The notes beneath the pieces were generated by a model. It was not told the origin of the DNA. It was given only the letters and a program-made list of their open reading frames with translations, and made no database searches. From the NCBI GenBank assembly GCA_016192995.1, contig JACPTB010000002.1, positions 1 through 64,000 on the forward strand: a DNA stretch of 64,000 bases, given 5' to 3'. Source of the DNA: Candidatus Woesearchaeota archaeon. Lineage in GTDB: Archaea; Nanobdellota; Nanobdellia; Woesearchaeales; DSVV01. A program made the position numbers and the translations under genes. Positions 17,291-25,127 of the stretch are shown piece by piece (position 1 is the first letter of the stretch; the number at the start of each line of letters is the position of its first letter).

Positions 17291-18925
17291 TTATCGCACT
17301 ATTTTACTATACACATTTCCCTTGAAAGCTTCTTTAATAGTATGCTCAAGATAAGCTTTCCACCCACCTTCAGGAAGTTGAATAACATGATCTTGATCAA
17401 TAACATGCCTGTATCTATTTGAAGTGCCCTCTTGAACATACATTTCTTCAGGAGCAATGTGAACAACAACAATTTCTTTAACCTTCTTGCATTTATCACG
17501 GAAATAACGCAATGCAGAATCTTCCATTAAATGCCCGGCTGTTCCATCTGCTACACCAGTATAATAATTAGTTCCTTCACGAGAAATGCGTCCTTCTAAA
17601 AGATCATCAACTTCAACAACACCATAGGAATTATTATGTGCTTGAACTTCTTTCCAACTCTCTAAATCCGCGCATTTATTATTGTTAGGATTAAAAACAA
17701 AACCACGATAAGGATCAAAATCATAAATACGATCGGTTCTTTTAATTAAAACAACTCGTTCAGCGCCATAAAACTCTGCAAGAGCAATCGTATGAGTGTC
17801 TGAATCCTGCAAGGGAATTTTATCTCTAATGACTATCCAATGTGGTGCAGTACCAAGAAGAAGTATCCTGCGTGAAGAAGAATCTTTACTCACGTAATAA
17901 AATGCATCACCGGGAACGTATTTCGCTCTTCCATGTTTTTCTGGATGATCACGATCAAATAATTGCTTAAGAATTTTTAGATTAAGCTCTAATGCTTCTG
18001 AAATACGTTTAGGATGATCCCAAGCAAACGAAGGATCATCCCCATATTTTGCATAGCTATCTTTAAGGATATCACCAAACTGACCAGCACCAGTGGTAAC
18101 TAAAATCCTATTGACCTGAGTTTTTTGTCTTACCCTAAGAGATTCTGGACGATCCTGATGAATTTTACTTAGTGCTTGGCAAACTGTTCTTAAATTAGTA
18201 CTGCCTCTATTCTGACGATCATAATCATAAGCACTTCCTCCTATTTTAACAACGATGAGATTTGCCAAAACAGATGGTTGTCGAAAAATTTTAGCAAAGG
18301 TAGCATCGTGTAATTCTCTTTCACTGGATATAAAGTAATGCAATCCAGCACGTGCACATCTTCCTGCTAAAGCATCATCTAAACTATATTTTGCAAGAAC
18401 TTTTTGTACTTGTTTACAAACATACTCACGTATAGGAAATTTTTCAGCAGGTCGAGACCTTGCTAGTTTCTTTCCCTCTTTTTCAGCTGTTCTTGTTGTT
18501 TCAACTATAGTATCTGCCAAGTATTCTAATGGTTCACCAAGAGCCATCTGTGGCATAAAAGGATCAATAGCATGAACACTTCCAATAGTTCCTCCGCTTC
18601 CTTCTAAACGTAAAGCATCAAGTGTATACGCAACAAGGGAGTAACTCAAAGGACTTGCTTTTAATGTTTCAATAATTTGTTTTAAATCAGTAACTATTTC
18701 AATCTTAATCGGATCAAAACCACCGTAACCAAAAACAGCATGTAATAAATTACTACTCCTATCTGAAGCTACCTTGAACCTTGAATCTATTTCTTTACGG
18801 AAATATTCAGGAAGAAGAGCTACAGAAGGCAATAGTTGTTCTCTTTGATTTGGATCACAAACAAGAATTCGCGCTTCAAGATTTCGATCATCTTCTCCAA
18901 TTGCTACTTCATCTTCAACTCTCAT
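17291..18925 (-). CDS. amino-acid-kinase-fold protein of the UMP kinase/molybdenum storage type, paralogue B
   Basis: The product (about 544 residues) has a C-terminal amino-acid-kinase domain: VVKIGGSAYDYD (about 224-235), LVTTGAGQFGD, and SDTHTIALAEFYGAERVVLIKRTDRIYDFDP, which match the UMPK/MosA-MosB branch. The first 200 residues are a separate region; RILVCDPNQREQLL followed by YSLVAYTLDAL resembles a receiver fold whose phosphoacceptor Asp is lost. ATG 18925 is preceded by GGTGA; a GTG at 18934 is also open. It is one of a tandem pair with the gene at 19037 and shares a nearly identical promoter. Molybdate or tungstate storage is a possible function, UMP or other phosphoryl transfer another; neither is shown. 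Confidence 0.7.
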   Translation of the reverse strand: MRVEDEVAIGEDDRNLEARILVCDPNQREQLLPSVALLPEYFRKEIDSRFKVASDRSSNLLHAVFGYGGFDPIKIEIVTDLKQIIETLKASPLSYSLVAYTLDALRLEGSGGTIGSVHAIDPFMPQMALGEPLEYLADTIVETTRTAEKEGKKLARSRPAEKFPIREYVCKQVQKVLAKYSLDDALAGRCARAGLHYFISSERELHDATFAKIFRQPSVLANLIVVKIGGSAYDYDRQNRGSTNLRTVCQALSKIHQDRPESLRVRQKTQVNRILVTTGAGQFGDILKDSYAKYGDDPSFAWDHPKRISEALELNLKILKQLFDRDHPEKHGRAKYVPGDAFYYVSKDSSSRRILLLGTAPHWIVIRDKIPLQDSDTHTIALAEFYGAERVVLIKRTDRIYDFDPYRGFVFNPNNNKCADLESWKEVQAHNNSYGVVEVDDLLEGRISREGTNYYTGVADGTAGHLMEDSALRYFRDKCKKVKEIVVVHIAPEEMYVQEGTSNRYRHVIDQDHVIQLPEGGWKAYLEHTIKEAFKGNVYSKIVR

Positions 18926-18983
18926 GTCACTCACCGAGAAACACTTCTTTATTTTTAAATCTTAACCAATTTACCACTAAGAA
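18926..18983 (-). promoter_or_regulatory. promoter of paralogue B, duplicated from paralogue A
   Basis: The 61 bases from the ATG outward (18923-18983) match 20681-20741 before the sister gene at 60 of 61 positions. On the minus strand the segment contains a TATA-like TTTAAAAATAAAG and a GGTGA just before the ATG. Identity in a non-coding stretch while the proteins have diverged widely suggests selection for co-expression or recent gene conversion. Confidence 0.7.
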
Positions 18984-19020
18984 TAGAACAATATATACTA
19001 TATATAGCAAATCGATATAT
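18978..19020. repeat. 43-bp direct repeat shared with the phoU promoter, copy 1
   Basis: This segment matches 21013-21055 at 39 of 43 positions, with the longest identical run TATATATAGCAAATCGATAT. Here it lies directly beyond the duplicated promoter of paralogue B; at the second site it forms the promoter region of the AbrB-PhoU gene. It may be a shared regulator site or a by-product of the tandem gene duplication. Confidence 0.7.
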
Positions 19021-19036
19021 AATGCTTTTATAGACG

Positions 19037-20683
19037 CTACTGCCTGACAATAGTGCTGTTTGCTCTTCCTCTCACTGCGTCTCGAATTGTTCGTCTAAGA
19101 TAAACCGGCCAACCACCTCTTGAAAGTTGAAGTTGTTCTCGTGTAATAACATGACTAAAACCATCATAGTTACTTTGATGGTAAAGTTCATGAGGAGCAA
19201 CATGAACAACGACAATTTCTTTTAAACGAGTACAACGATCTCGAAAATATTCTAAAGCTGAAGTTTCCATCAGATGGTCTCTTGTTCCATCAGCAAGTCC
19301 TGTTATTCCGGTTCCCTCTCGTAAAATCTCATTATTGATAATTCCATTTACATTGACAACTGCATGTCTCCTGTTATGTCTTTGTGCAGAACGCCATGCA
19401 TTTAAATCTGCACAACCATAGGGTGGTTTATAATCAGGCTTAAAACCCCTATACGGATCAAAATTGTAAATTCCATCAGTTCGTTTTAAGAGAATTACTC
19501 GTTCAGCTCCATATAAATCAGCTAAAGCAAGTGTTTGCGTATCTGAATCTGTCAGAGGGATTCCTTGCTTTACCATGATCCAATGCGGAGCAGTAGGTAT
19601 TAAGGGAATAGCTTGCGAAGTTTGAGTTTCATTAATACGATAATAAGCACCAGAAGTAAGTAACTCTGGTTTTCCATAGCTAGTTGATTTATCTGGCTTA
19701 AATACTGGATTAAATAAACAACTTACTGCCTGTAGATTATTTTCGAGAACATGAGCAATTAATAGGGGGAATTCCTCTGGTAAACGTGGGTGTGATCTTG
19801 AATATACTTTAAAGAGTGTTTTATAAAAATCACCAGCAGGACCTGCGCCAACAGTAATCAATATTCTCTGAACACGAGTAACCTCTCTTCTCACTCTTCT
19901 CCCTGGTTTGTGAATAACATCTTTATGGACATGTCCATCTGAATCTTTCCAAGTTTTCGTTTGTGAATAAGGTGGAATATACACCTCTTCATAGCATAAA
20001 CGTTGAGCATGAAGTTGACTAAGTTCAGAACAAACAATTCCCAAGTTAGCTTCTAAAGTATTTTGGATAGTAAAATCTAACGCACTGCCACCTATCTTTA
20101 CCACAACAAGATTAGGTAAAGGATGAAGCTGTTTGAAAATCATTCCATGAATAGCTGCTTTTAATTGCTCATCATTTGCAGCAGAATATAATATACCTGC
20201 ACGCTCAGATTTACCTAAAACAGTAGTATCTACAACGTGTTCGTTTACTGCTGCTTTAACCCAAGTATCAATTAGGAGTTTAAGATGCTCTGCACTCATC
20301 TCATTATCAAATGATTCTAGACTTATAAAAACATCAGTAATAATAGCATCAGTTAATTCAGCTCTGTAATCACCTAAAACCATCTGTGGCATAAAAGGAT
20401 CGTATTTATGAATTCTAGCAACAGAACCCATACTTCCAGATTCCTTAAAGATACTAACAGGATAAACAACGAGAGAATAATAAACAGGATCATGATTTAA
20501 GACGCGTGTAACAAGATCATCAATGTAATTAATAGTTGATAATTCTACTGGCTTACCGCTGCCTTCCACATCAACAGTACCTTTACCAAAACGTTCTTCG
20601 AGATGGTGTACTACTTGTTCAGTAATCCCATATTCAGGATCATAAACCAGTACTCTTGCTTCTAAACCGTTTACTGTTGACAT
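19037..20683 (-). CDS. amino-acid-kinase-fold protein of the UMP kinase/molybdenum storage type, paralogue A
   Basis: The product (about 548 residues) is the sister of the gene at 17291. Kinase-fold motifs are VVKIGGSALDF (about 192-202), LITVGAGPAGDF and SDTQTLALADLYGAERVILLKRTDGIYNFDP. The N-terminal region again reads like a receiver without phosphoacceptor (ARVLVYDPEYG, then YSLVVYPVSIF) and shares DPFMPQM with its sister. The tail LKEIVVVHVAPHELY is conserved between both. The proteins are far diverged yet collinear, as MosA and MosB are in the heterohexameric molybdenum storage protein, so a hetero-oligomer is plausible. ATG 20683 is preceded by GGTGA. It is divergent from the AbrB-PhoU regulator. 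Confidence 0.7.
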   Translation of the reverse strand: MSTVNGLEARVLVYDPEYGITEQVVHHLEERFGKGTVDVEGSGKPVELSTINYIDDLVTRVLNHDPVYYSLVVYPVSIFKESGSMGSVARIHKYDPFMPQMVLGDYRAELTDAIITDVFISLESFDNEMSAEHLKLLIDTWVKAAVNEHVVDTTVLGKSERAGILYSAANDEQLKAAIHGMIFKQLHPLPNLVVVKIGGSALDFTIQNTLEANLGIVCSELSQLHAQRLCYEEVYIPPYSQTKTWKDSDGHVHKDVIHKPGRRVRREVTRVQRILITVGAGPAGDFYKTLFKVYSRSHPRLPEEFPLLIAHVLENNLQAVSCLFNPVFKPDKSTSYGKPELLTSGAYYRINETQTSQAIPLIPTAPHWIMVKQGIPLTDSDTQTLALADLYGAERVILLKRTDGIYNFDPYRGFKPDYKPPYGCADLNAWRSAQRHNRRHAVVNVNGIINNEILREGTGITGLADGTRDHLMETSALEYFRDRCTRLKEIVVVHVAPHELYHQSNYDGFSHVITREQLQLSRGGWPVYLRRTIRDAVRGRANSTIVRQ

Positions 20684-20741
20684 GTCACTCACCGAGAAAC
20701 ACTTCTTTATTTTTAAATCTTAACCAATTTACTACTAAGAA
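20684..20741 (-). promoter_or_regulatory. promoter of paralogue A
   Basis: Together with the ATG this is the second copy of the 61-bp segment described at 18923-18983, with one mismatch. Beyond TAAGAA at 20736-20741 the two loci diverge: here a 271-bp segment intervenes before the 43-bp repeat resumes at 21013, again with TAAGAA. Confidence 0.7.
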
Positions 20742-21012
20742 AGAGAAAAATAATCATTTTTGCTGTCTGCTTCTTCAACGTCAGAATCAGACAGCTTCTT
20801 GTCACGCACCTTTCATGTTCTCGTACAGCATCAGCAAATGACTGCCAGCTGTACGTTCAGAAGCCCTGCCGCTTGGTTTAGCATTCAATTTACTCCCATT
20901 GTGTTCAACAACTTCATTTGTTTTGTTTTGCATAAGATTCACCTCATATATGTTATCCATAACAACATATATAGTAAAAGTATTATATATCATTTTGGTA
21001 TATAGTATATAG
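20742..21012. other. 271-bp segment that separates two promoter blocks, flanked by TAAGAA
   Basis: At the sister locus the 61-bp and 43-bp blocks are joined through a single TAAGAA; here they are separated by this segment and TAAGAA occurs at both edges (20736-20741 and 21013-21018). The segment holds a small gene on the minus strand (20802-20933) and a hairpin GCTGTCTG (20762-20769) with CAGACAGC (20788-20795), which may end its transcript. An insertion with 6-bp duplication, or loss of the segment at the sister locus, would both explain the arrangement. Confidence 0.55.
20802..20933 (-). CDS. 43-residue hypothetical protein
   Basis: The small product starts MQNKTNEVVEHNGSKLNAK and ends in a short amphipathic stretch. 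ATG 20933 is chosen because GAGGTG, a strong Shine-Dalgarno site, lies six bases upstream; the frame is open to 20993. The sequence is polar with a basic middle (SGRASERTAG). No family is recognised. It lies in a segment that seems inserted between promoter blocks of the neighbouring genes. Confidence 0.45.
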   Translation of the reverse strand: MQNKTNEVVEHNGSKLNAKPSGRASERTAGSHLLMLYENMKGA

Positions 21013-21055
21013 TAAGAATAGAGCGATATATCTTATATATAGCAAATCGATATAT
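21013..21055. repeat. 43-bp direct repeat, copy 2, in the phoU promoter
   Basis: This copy matches 18978-19020 at 39 of 43 positions. It leads directly into the palindrome at 21047-21066 and the AbrB-PhoU start codon at 21079, so in this place it serves as promoter region. Confidence 0.7.
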
Positions 21056-21066
21056 TTATATATCGA
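21047..21066. promoter_or_regulatory. operator-like palindrome at the phoU TATA box
   Basis: TCGATATAT (21047-21055) and ATATATCGA (21058-21066) are perfect inverted arms around two bases, 12 bases before the phoU-like ATG. The spacer region includes the TATA-like TATATTTATATA. The encoded protein has an AbrB-type DNA-binding domain, so autoregulation is likely. Confidence 0.5.
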
Positions 21067-21078
21067 AATAGATAACAT

Positions 21079-22008
21079 ATGATTGTGAAAAGGAAATTAG
21101 TAAAACAGGGGGTGCGTGCATTAACCATCACCCTGCCTTCTGCATGGGTGCAGAAGAATAACCTCAATGCAGGCGATGAAATAGATATTGATGAAATAGA
21201 TAATAGTATAACTATTAGTACTGAAAAACAGCAAGCTCTTAAAGATATTATGGTTGATGTTTCTGGTTTAGTTCCAAAACTAGCAGATCGTTTTATTGCG
21301 CGCGCGTATCAAAAAGGATATGATAAAATAGTTCTCAACTGCGACAATCAAGACATACTCCAAGCTGTTAAAAATAAAGTAACTGAATTAATGGGTTTTG
21401 AGATATTGGATATTGGCAAAGACAAAATCGAGATACAAGTTATTTCTTCTAATTTAAACCTTGATTTTGATACATTACTACGAAGAGCATTCCTTATTTT
21501 AATGGACATGGCAAAAACCTGCGAAGAGGCTTGGAAAGCAAATGATAAGAAAGCATTAGAAAATATTTTTTACCAGGATTTCGATGTTAATAAATTCACG
21601 TATTTTTGTTTGCGGGAGTTAAATAAAAACCAGAAAAGAATTAATTTTGGAAAAACACTTCTTTATTATCTCATTGAAAGCGCAGAAGATTTAGGAGATG
21701 AGCTTAAAGAATTAGGAAAAATATTAGCAGGAACAAAGCTTGATAAAGATTTAGTTCAATTAATTCATAACATGAATGATCTTTTTAGAATAAGCTATGA
21801 ATTTTTTTACACACCAAAGAAAGAAAATGCTATCAAAGCGTTTAAAATTTATAAGCAAATCTCTACTGACATCGAAAAACTCTATGGCACTAAAGATAAA
21901 GAATTAACAAAAGCATTGGTAGGAATAGATTTCTCCAACAGAATTATATATCATTTTACCACAATGAGACTGGATACGCTGAAAGAGTTGAGCGGAGAAA
22001 AAGAATAA
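21079..22008 (+). CDS. AbrB-PhoU fusion, phosphate-uptake-type regulator
   Basis: The 309-residue protein starts with a SpoVT/AbrB DNA-binding domain (residues 1-45: KRKLVKQGVRALTITLPSAW, then LNAGDEIDIDE) and continues with a helical PhoU domain (about 130-300) containing repeated acidic helices such as ESAEDLGDELKELGKIL. The combination is typical of archaeal PhoU-like regulators. No phosphate transporter lies nearby; instead it is divergent from the pair of molybdenum-storage-like genes and shares a 43-bp promoter repeat with one of them, suggesting that it controls them. mutY follows after 34 bases. Confidence 0.85.
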   Translation: MIVKRKLVKQGVRALTITLPSAWVQKNNLNAGDEIDIDEIDNSITISTEKQQALKDIMVDVSGLVPKLADRFIARAYQKGYDKIVLNCDNQDILQAVKNKVTELMGFEILDIGKDKIEIQVISSNLNLDFDTLLRRAFLILMDMAKTCEEAWKANDKKALENIFYQDFDVNKFTYFCLRELNKNQKRINFGKTLLYYLIESAEDLGDELKELGKILAGTKLDKDLVQLIHNMNDLFRISYEFFYTPKKENAIKAFKIYKQISTDIEKLYGTKDKELTKALVGIDFSNRIIYHFTTMRLDTLKELSGEKE

Positions 22009-22042
22009 TAAGATTAAAAAGAGCGAGAGATTAACTTTATTA

Positions 22043-22867
22043 ATGAGAACGGCAAAACTTTCAAAAAAAGAAATAGCTGCATTCCAAAACAAAATCTACG
22101 CGTATTATAACGCCAACAAACGTTCGTTTCCTTGGCGTGAAACTACTGATGCTTACAAAATATTAGTGTCAGAAATTATGCTCCAACAAACACAAACCGA
22201 TCGCGTTATCAATTTTTATAACAAGTTCTTAGAACAATTTCCCACAATATATAGTTTAGCGCAAGCAGAATTAGGGGACGTGCTTAGAGCATGGCAAGGA
22301 CTTGGTTATAACAGAAGAGCAAAAGCATTGCATCAATGCGCAAAAGAAATTATGAGAAAATATTATGGAAAATTTCCTGAAAACGTAGAAGCATTAACTG
22401 CATTACCTGGTATTGGACATTACACTACCGCTGCAATACAAACATTTGCCTTCAATCTGCCAACAGTAGTCATTGAAACAAATATTAGGACTGTTTATAT
22501 TCATCATTTTCTAAATAAACGAAAAAATATTGATGATAAACAGCTTATTCCTCTGATTTTGCAAACCATGAATAAACAAAATCCTCGGCGATGGTATAAT
22601 GCATTAATGGATTATGGCGCCATGCTTAAGAAAAAACACGGCAATCTCAGCAGAAAAAGCAAACAGTATACTAAACAAAGCAAATTTCAAGGATCAGATA
22701 GACAGATCAGAGGAATGATTATAAGGTTATTAACAGAAAAGAAAAGAATATCTGAATTACAAATAATTAAAAAATTGAAAATGGACTCAATAAAAATAAA
22801 AAAAATACTTTTATACTTAGAAAGAGAGGAGCTTATCAAAAAAGAGAAAAGCAACTATGTTCTTTGA
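22043..22867 (+). CDS. mutY: MutY-type adenine DNA glycosylase without Fe-S cluster
   Basis: The 274-residue protein removes adenine opposite 8-oxoguanine if active. The catalytic glutamate is in SEIMLQQTQ (about residue 43), the helix-hairpin-helix is LPGIGHYTTAAI (about 119-130) and the second catalytic site reads IETNIRTV (about 143-150) where E. coli MutY has LDGNVKRV, so Asp is replaced by Glu. All four cysteines of the usual [4Fe-4S] loop are missing after MDYGAML. The family ending FQGSDRQIRG is present. Instead of the NUDIX-like 8-oxoG domain the C-terminus is a short winged helix (ISELQIIKKLKMDSIKIKKI). Clusterless MutY proteins are known in some anaerobes. Confidence 0.85.
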   Translation: MRTAKLSKKEIAAFQNKIYAYYNANKRSFPWRETTDAYKILVSEIMLQQTQTDRVINFYNKFLEQFPTIYSLAQAELGDVLRAWQGLGYNRRAKALHQCAKEIMRKYYGKFPENVEALTALPGIGHYTTAAIQTFAFNLPTVVIETNIRTVYIHHFLNKRKNIDDKQLIPLILQTMNKQNPRRWYNALMDYGAMLKKKHGNLSRKSKQYTKQSKFQGSDRQIRGMIIRLLTEKKRISELQIIKKLKMDSIKIKKILLYLEREELIKKEKSNYVL

Positions 22868-22949
22868 CAATAAATTCATCATGTCTAAAATACTTCGAAA
22901 GAAATGCCCCTGCTTTTTTTGCTACGCTTATTACAAATCAGTTCATACT

Positions 22950-23333
22950 TTACACTAATCTCAATCCATGATGCTGTAAACGTTCAAAATGTTTTTTATT
23001 CAAGGTCAAGAAACTAACATTCTCAACAATACAAATTGAACCAATCAACAAATCCTTAATATCCAATGTATTCCCTTTTATCTTCAGAGCGCGCTGGATA
23101 TTTGCAGCAAGTATTGCCGACCGATAATCTAATGATAAAATAGCACATGTTGATAAAAACTGAGTGATTGTTTCAGATTCTTTTCTCCCATACCATAACT
23201 CAAATAAGTTTATTGAGGTAATACAGAAATCAGCCCGTAAATGTTGCAAAACATCCCTAATAGATTCATCACCGCGTAGATGATTAATAACAATATCTGA
23301 ATCTAAACAAATTTGTCTTCCCACGTTTGCCAC
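22950..23333 (-). CDS. vapC: PIN-domain toxin (VapC)
   Basis: The 127-residue PIN protein is a likely VapC ribonuclease toxin. Catalytic acids appear in CLDSDIVINHL (Asp10/Asp12 region), INLFELWYG (Glu) and LDIKDLLIGSI (Asp); the fourth position reads LTLNKKHF with Asn in place of the usual Asp. The start is GTG 23333, overlapping the antitoxin gene by about 30 bases, or GTG 23324. It is translationally coupled to the antitoxin. Confidence 0.87.
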   Translation of the reverse strand: MANVGRQICLDSDIVINHLRGDESIRDVLQHLRADFCITSINLFELWYGRKESETITQFLSTCAILSLDYRSAILAANIQRALKIKGNTLDIKDLLIGSICIVENVSFLTLNKKHFERLQHHGLRLV

Positions 23334-23515
23334 ATCTCACGAGCTTCTCTTACCTTAGCTTCGTCAATACCACCCTTTCCAAAAAAAGACATGAACCGTT
23401 GTTTGCTATCTTTTTGATGAATCATTCTACGTAATACCTGGGAAAAACTTTGTTTACCTTTTATTTTTTTAAGAGACGCGTACACATCATCAGAGACACT
23501 TATGATTTGCGACAT
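23303..23515 (-). CDS. vapB: VapB-type antitoxin
   Basis: The 70-residue antitoxin starts MSQIISVSDDVYASLKKIKG and continues SFSQVLRRMI, a pattern of the archaeal DUF217/VapB family whose N-terminus binds operator DNA and whose C-terminus blocks the PIN toxin. ATG 23515 is used rather than the upstream frame because a TATA-like ATATATAAATATT lies at about 23535-23547. The gene overlaps vapC. A related orphan antitoxin is at 50815. Confidence 0.82.
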   Translation of the reverse strand: MSQIISVSDDVYASLKKIKGKQSFSQVLRRMIHQKDSKQRFMSFFGKGGIDEAKVREAREMWQTWEDKFV

Positions 23516-23598
23516 AAGTAATATACATATATACATATATATAAATATTTCGATCTAAAAACCGTTAATTATTTAATCTTCAAAAACACAGTGATACT

Positions 23599-24252
23599 AT
23601 GAAGAGAAAAATCCTCAGGTTACTTGTTGTTTTTACCTTTATCATTATTATAATAGGTTGCAACCCACAACAAAAACAATCGTTAATTACAACAAACGAT
23701 CAAGAAAAAATTGAAAATAAATCTCATATTCCTGAATATACTGAAGAAGAACAAACAATACCTATTGAAAAACAAGATTCAGAGGTGAATACTATGAAAA
23801 AATTAACTATAACAAGCAGCACATTTAAACATAATGGAAAAATTCCCAGCAAATATACCTGTGACGGAGAAAATGTAAACCCACCGTTAAAAATAGAAGG
23901 TATTCCAAGTGAAACCAAAAGTTTAGTCTTGATTATGGATGATCCTGATGCCATTAAACCAGCAGGCAAAGTATGGGATCATTGGATTGTATTTAATATT
24001 CCACCAAAAGTTACTGAAATCCATGAACATGAAGAACCAGAAGGTAGGCACGGGAAAGGAACAGGAGGGAACTTGAATTACAAAGGTCCTTGTCCGCCTG
24101 ATGCAGAACATAGGTATTTCTTTAAAGTTTATGCATTAAATAGTATGATTGAATTACCCGAAGGAAGTGCAAAAGCAGAGATTGAAAAAGCAATGAATAA
24201 CCACATACTTGCGAAAGGAGAATTAATAGGAGTGTATGAAAGGAAGAAGTGA
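23599..24252 (+). CDS. PEBP/YbhB-YbcL family lipoprotein
   Basis: The 217-residue protein has a lipoprotein signal (LRLLVVFTFIIIIIGC, lipobox cysteine at residue 21), a polar linker to about residue 65, and a phosphatidylethanolamine-binding-protein domain starting at KLTITSSTF. Domain landmarks are KYTCDGENVNPPLKIEG, the DDPDA ligand-pocket motif with AGKVWDHWIVFNIP, and GPCPPDAEHRYFFKVYAL. An internal ATG at 23794 could produce the domain alone. Function is unknown; surface attachment is inferred from the lipobox. Confidence 0.88.
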   Translation: MKRKILRLLVVFTFIIIIIGCNPQQKQSLITTNDQEKIENKSHIPEYTEEEQTIPIEKQDSEVNTMKKLTITSSTFKHNGKIPSKYTCDGENVNPPLKIEGIPSETKSLVLIMDDPDAIKPAGKVWDHWIVFNIPPKVTEIHEHEEPEGRHGKGTGGNLNYKGPCPPDAEHRYFFKVYALNSMIELPEGSAKAEIEKAMNNHILAKGELIGVYERKK

Positions 24253-24273
24253 TAAACCACATTAAGAGAAGTA

Positions 24274-24453
24274 TTATTCGTTTGTAGGATATTGTGAGTA
24301 GTAAGTATCAATAATTTCTTTTTTAATATTTTTATATTCCTGTTGTGTGATTATTTTTTTTCTTAAAAGTATTGTGAGAATAGTATCTATATTAAGTTTT
24401 GTGTTAAGTATTTCATTCCCAATATCCAATCCACCTAATGTAACTCTTGCCAT
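24274..24453 (-). CDS. 59-residue hypothetical protein
   Basis: The product starts MARVTLGGLDIGNEILNTKL and is mostly one or two helices ending KKEIIDTYYSQYP. ATG 24453 has GAGGG seven bases upstream. It begins two bases after the stop of the membrane protein gene at 24455 and is surely cotranscribed. No family is recognised; the middle part, with a KIITQQEYKNI pattern, resembles a short helical oligomerisation domain (SHOCT-like), which is only a suggestion. Confidence 0.5.
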   Translation of the reverse strand: MARVTLGGLDIGNEILNTKLNIDTILTILLRKKIITQQEYKNIKKEIIDTYYSQYPTNE

Positions 24454-24454
24454 G

Positions 24455-24715
24455 TTAATACCCTCTACCAAAATAATAACCAATGATAATAAACACTAAA
24501 ACCTTTAATTGTTCCATTACTTCTCGGAATTGATTATCATAAAACAAGCTTATGATCATTACGATTAGATAAGATGATATGACGACTAAGGCAATATAAT
24601 TTGTAACTTTGAGTTTGCTCCTTTCCCTTTCTGCTTGTAACCTTAGTTGAACGGTCTCTCCTATGTCTCCCTTCAAAAAGTAGGATCTATTCGATTTATT
24701 AAAGGTATTTTTCAT
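24455..24715 (-). CDS. small two-span membrane protein
   Basis: The 86-residue protein has a basic N-terminal half, then two hydrophobic segments (VTNYIALVVISSYLIVMIIS and LKVLVFIIIGYYFG) separated by a short loop. AAGGAG lies before ATG 24715, a strong ribosome site unusual for this genome. The shape recalls holins and small phage or TA-linked membrane proteins, but no family match is claimed. It forms a two-gene unit with the 59-residue protein. Confidence 0.55.
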   Translation of the reverse strand: MKNTFNKSNRSYFLKGDIGETVQLRLQAERERSKLKVTNYIALVVISSYLIVMIISLFYDNQFREVMEQLKVLVFIIIGYYFGRGY

Positions 24716-24923
24716 TACAAAATCTCCTTAGTATTTCATCACCTCTAATAAAAGATATAGTTCTGAAATATATAAATATTGTGTAAAGCCACGGGACATT
24801 TTTCCCACTGAGCAGGGTGGCGTAGGACATATAAATAGAAGATCAGCTAGGTTGTAGGGGTGATAAAAATAGATAACTTTAAATATAATAAAGTTATACT
24901 ACAAGTTATACAAGGTGATTACT
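24716..24923. other. intergenic region between divergent units
   Basis: The segment carries the promoter of the small membrane unit on one side and, on the other, AACTTTA/TAAAGTT arms and two direct copies of AAGTTATAC just before the AbrB-type antitoxin gene, which may be its operator. A GC-richer patch at about 24785-24830 (GCCACGGGACATTTTTCCC and following) stands out from the AT-rich surroundings; no RNA family is recognised there. Confidence 0.4.
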
Positions 24924-25127
24924 ATGCAAACACTGAGCAAAACACGAAGAATAGGTGGTTCATTAGTAGTCACTATACCTAAAAGAATTGTTGAACAAGA
25001 AGGATTGATAGAAAATGAGACCGTAACCATCGAGGTTAAAAAAGTAAGAAGAAGCTTTTTTGGAATAACAAAAGGAAAAGTTTCTTTTTCAAAAGAAGAT
25101 AAACTAAGAGGACAATTGGAAAAATGA
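24924..25127 (+). CDS. vapB: AbrB-type antitoxin
   Basis: The 67-residue protein starts MQTLSKTRRIGGSLVVTIPK, a swapped-hairpin SpoVT/AbrB domain, followed by a toxin-binding tail. ATG 24924 has AAGGTG six bases upstream. Its stop overlaps the ATG of the PIN toxin gene by four bases. Direct repeats AAGTTATAC upstream are candidate operator half-sites. Confidence 0.85.
   Translation: MQTLSKTRRIGGSLVVTIPKRIVEQEGLIENETVTIEVKKVRRSFFGITKGKVSFSKEDKLRGQLEK

Noticed and set aside
20656-21005. Two plus-strand open frames between the kinase-fold gene and phoU
   Set aside because: They cover the duplicated promoter and the antisense of a better-supported small gene at 20802-20933; the duplicated frame at 18781 arises from the same promoter copy.
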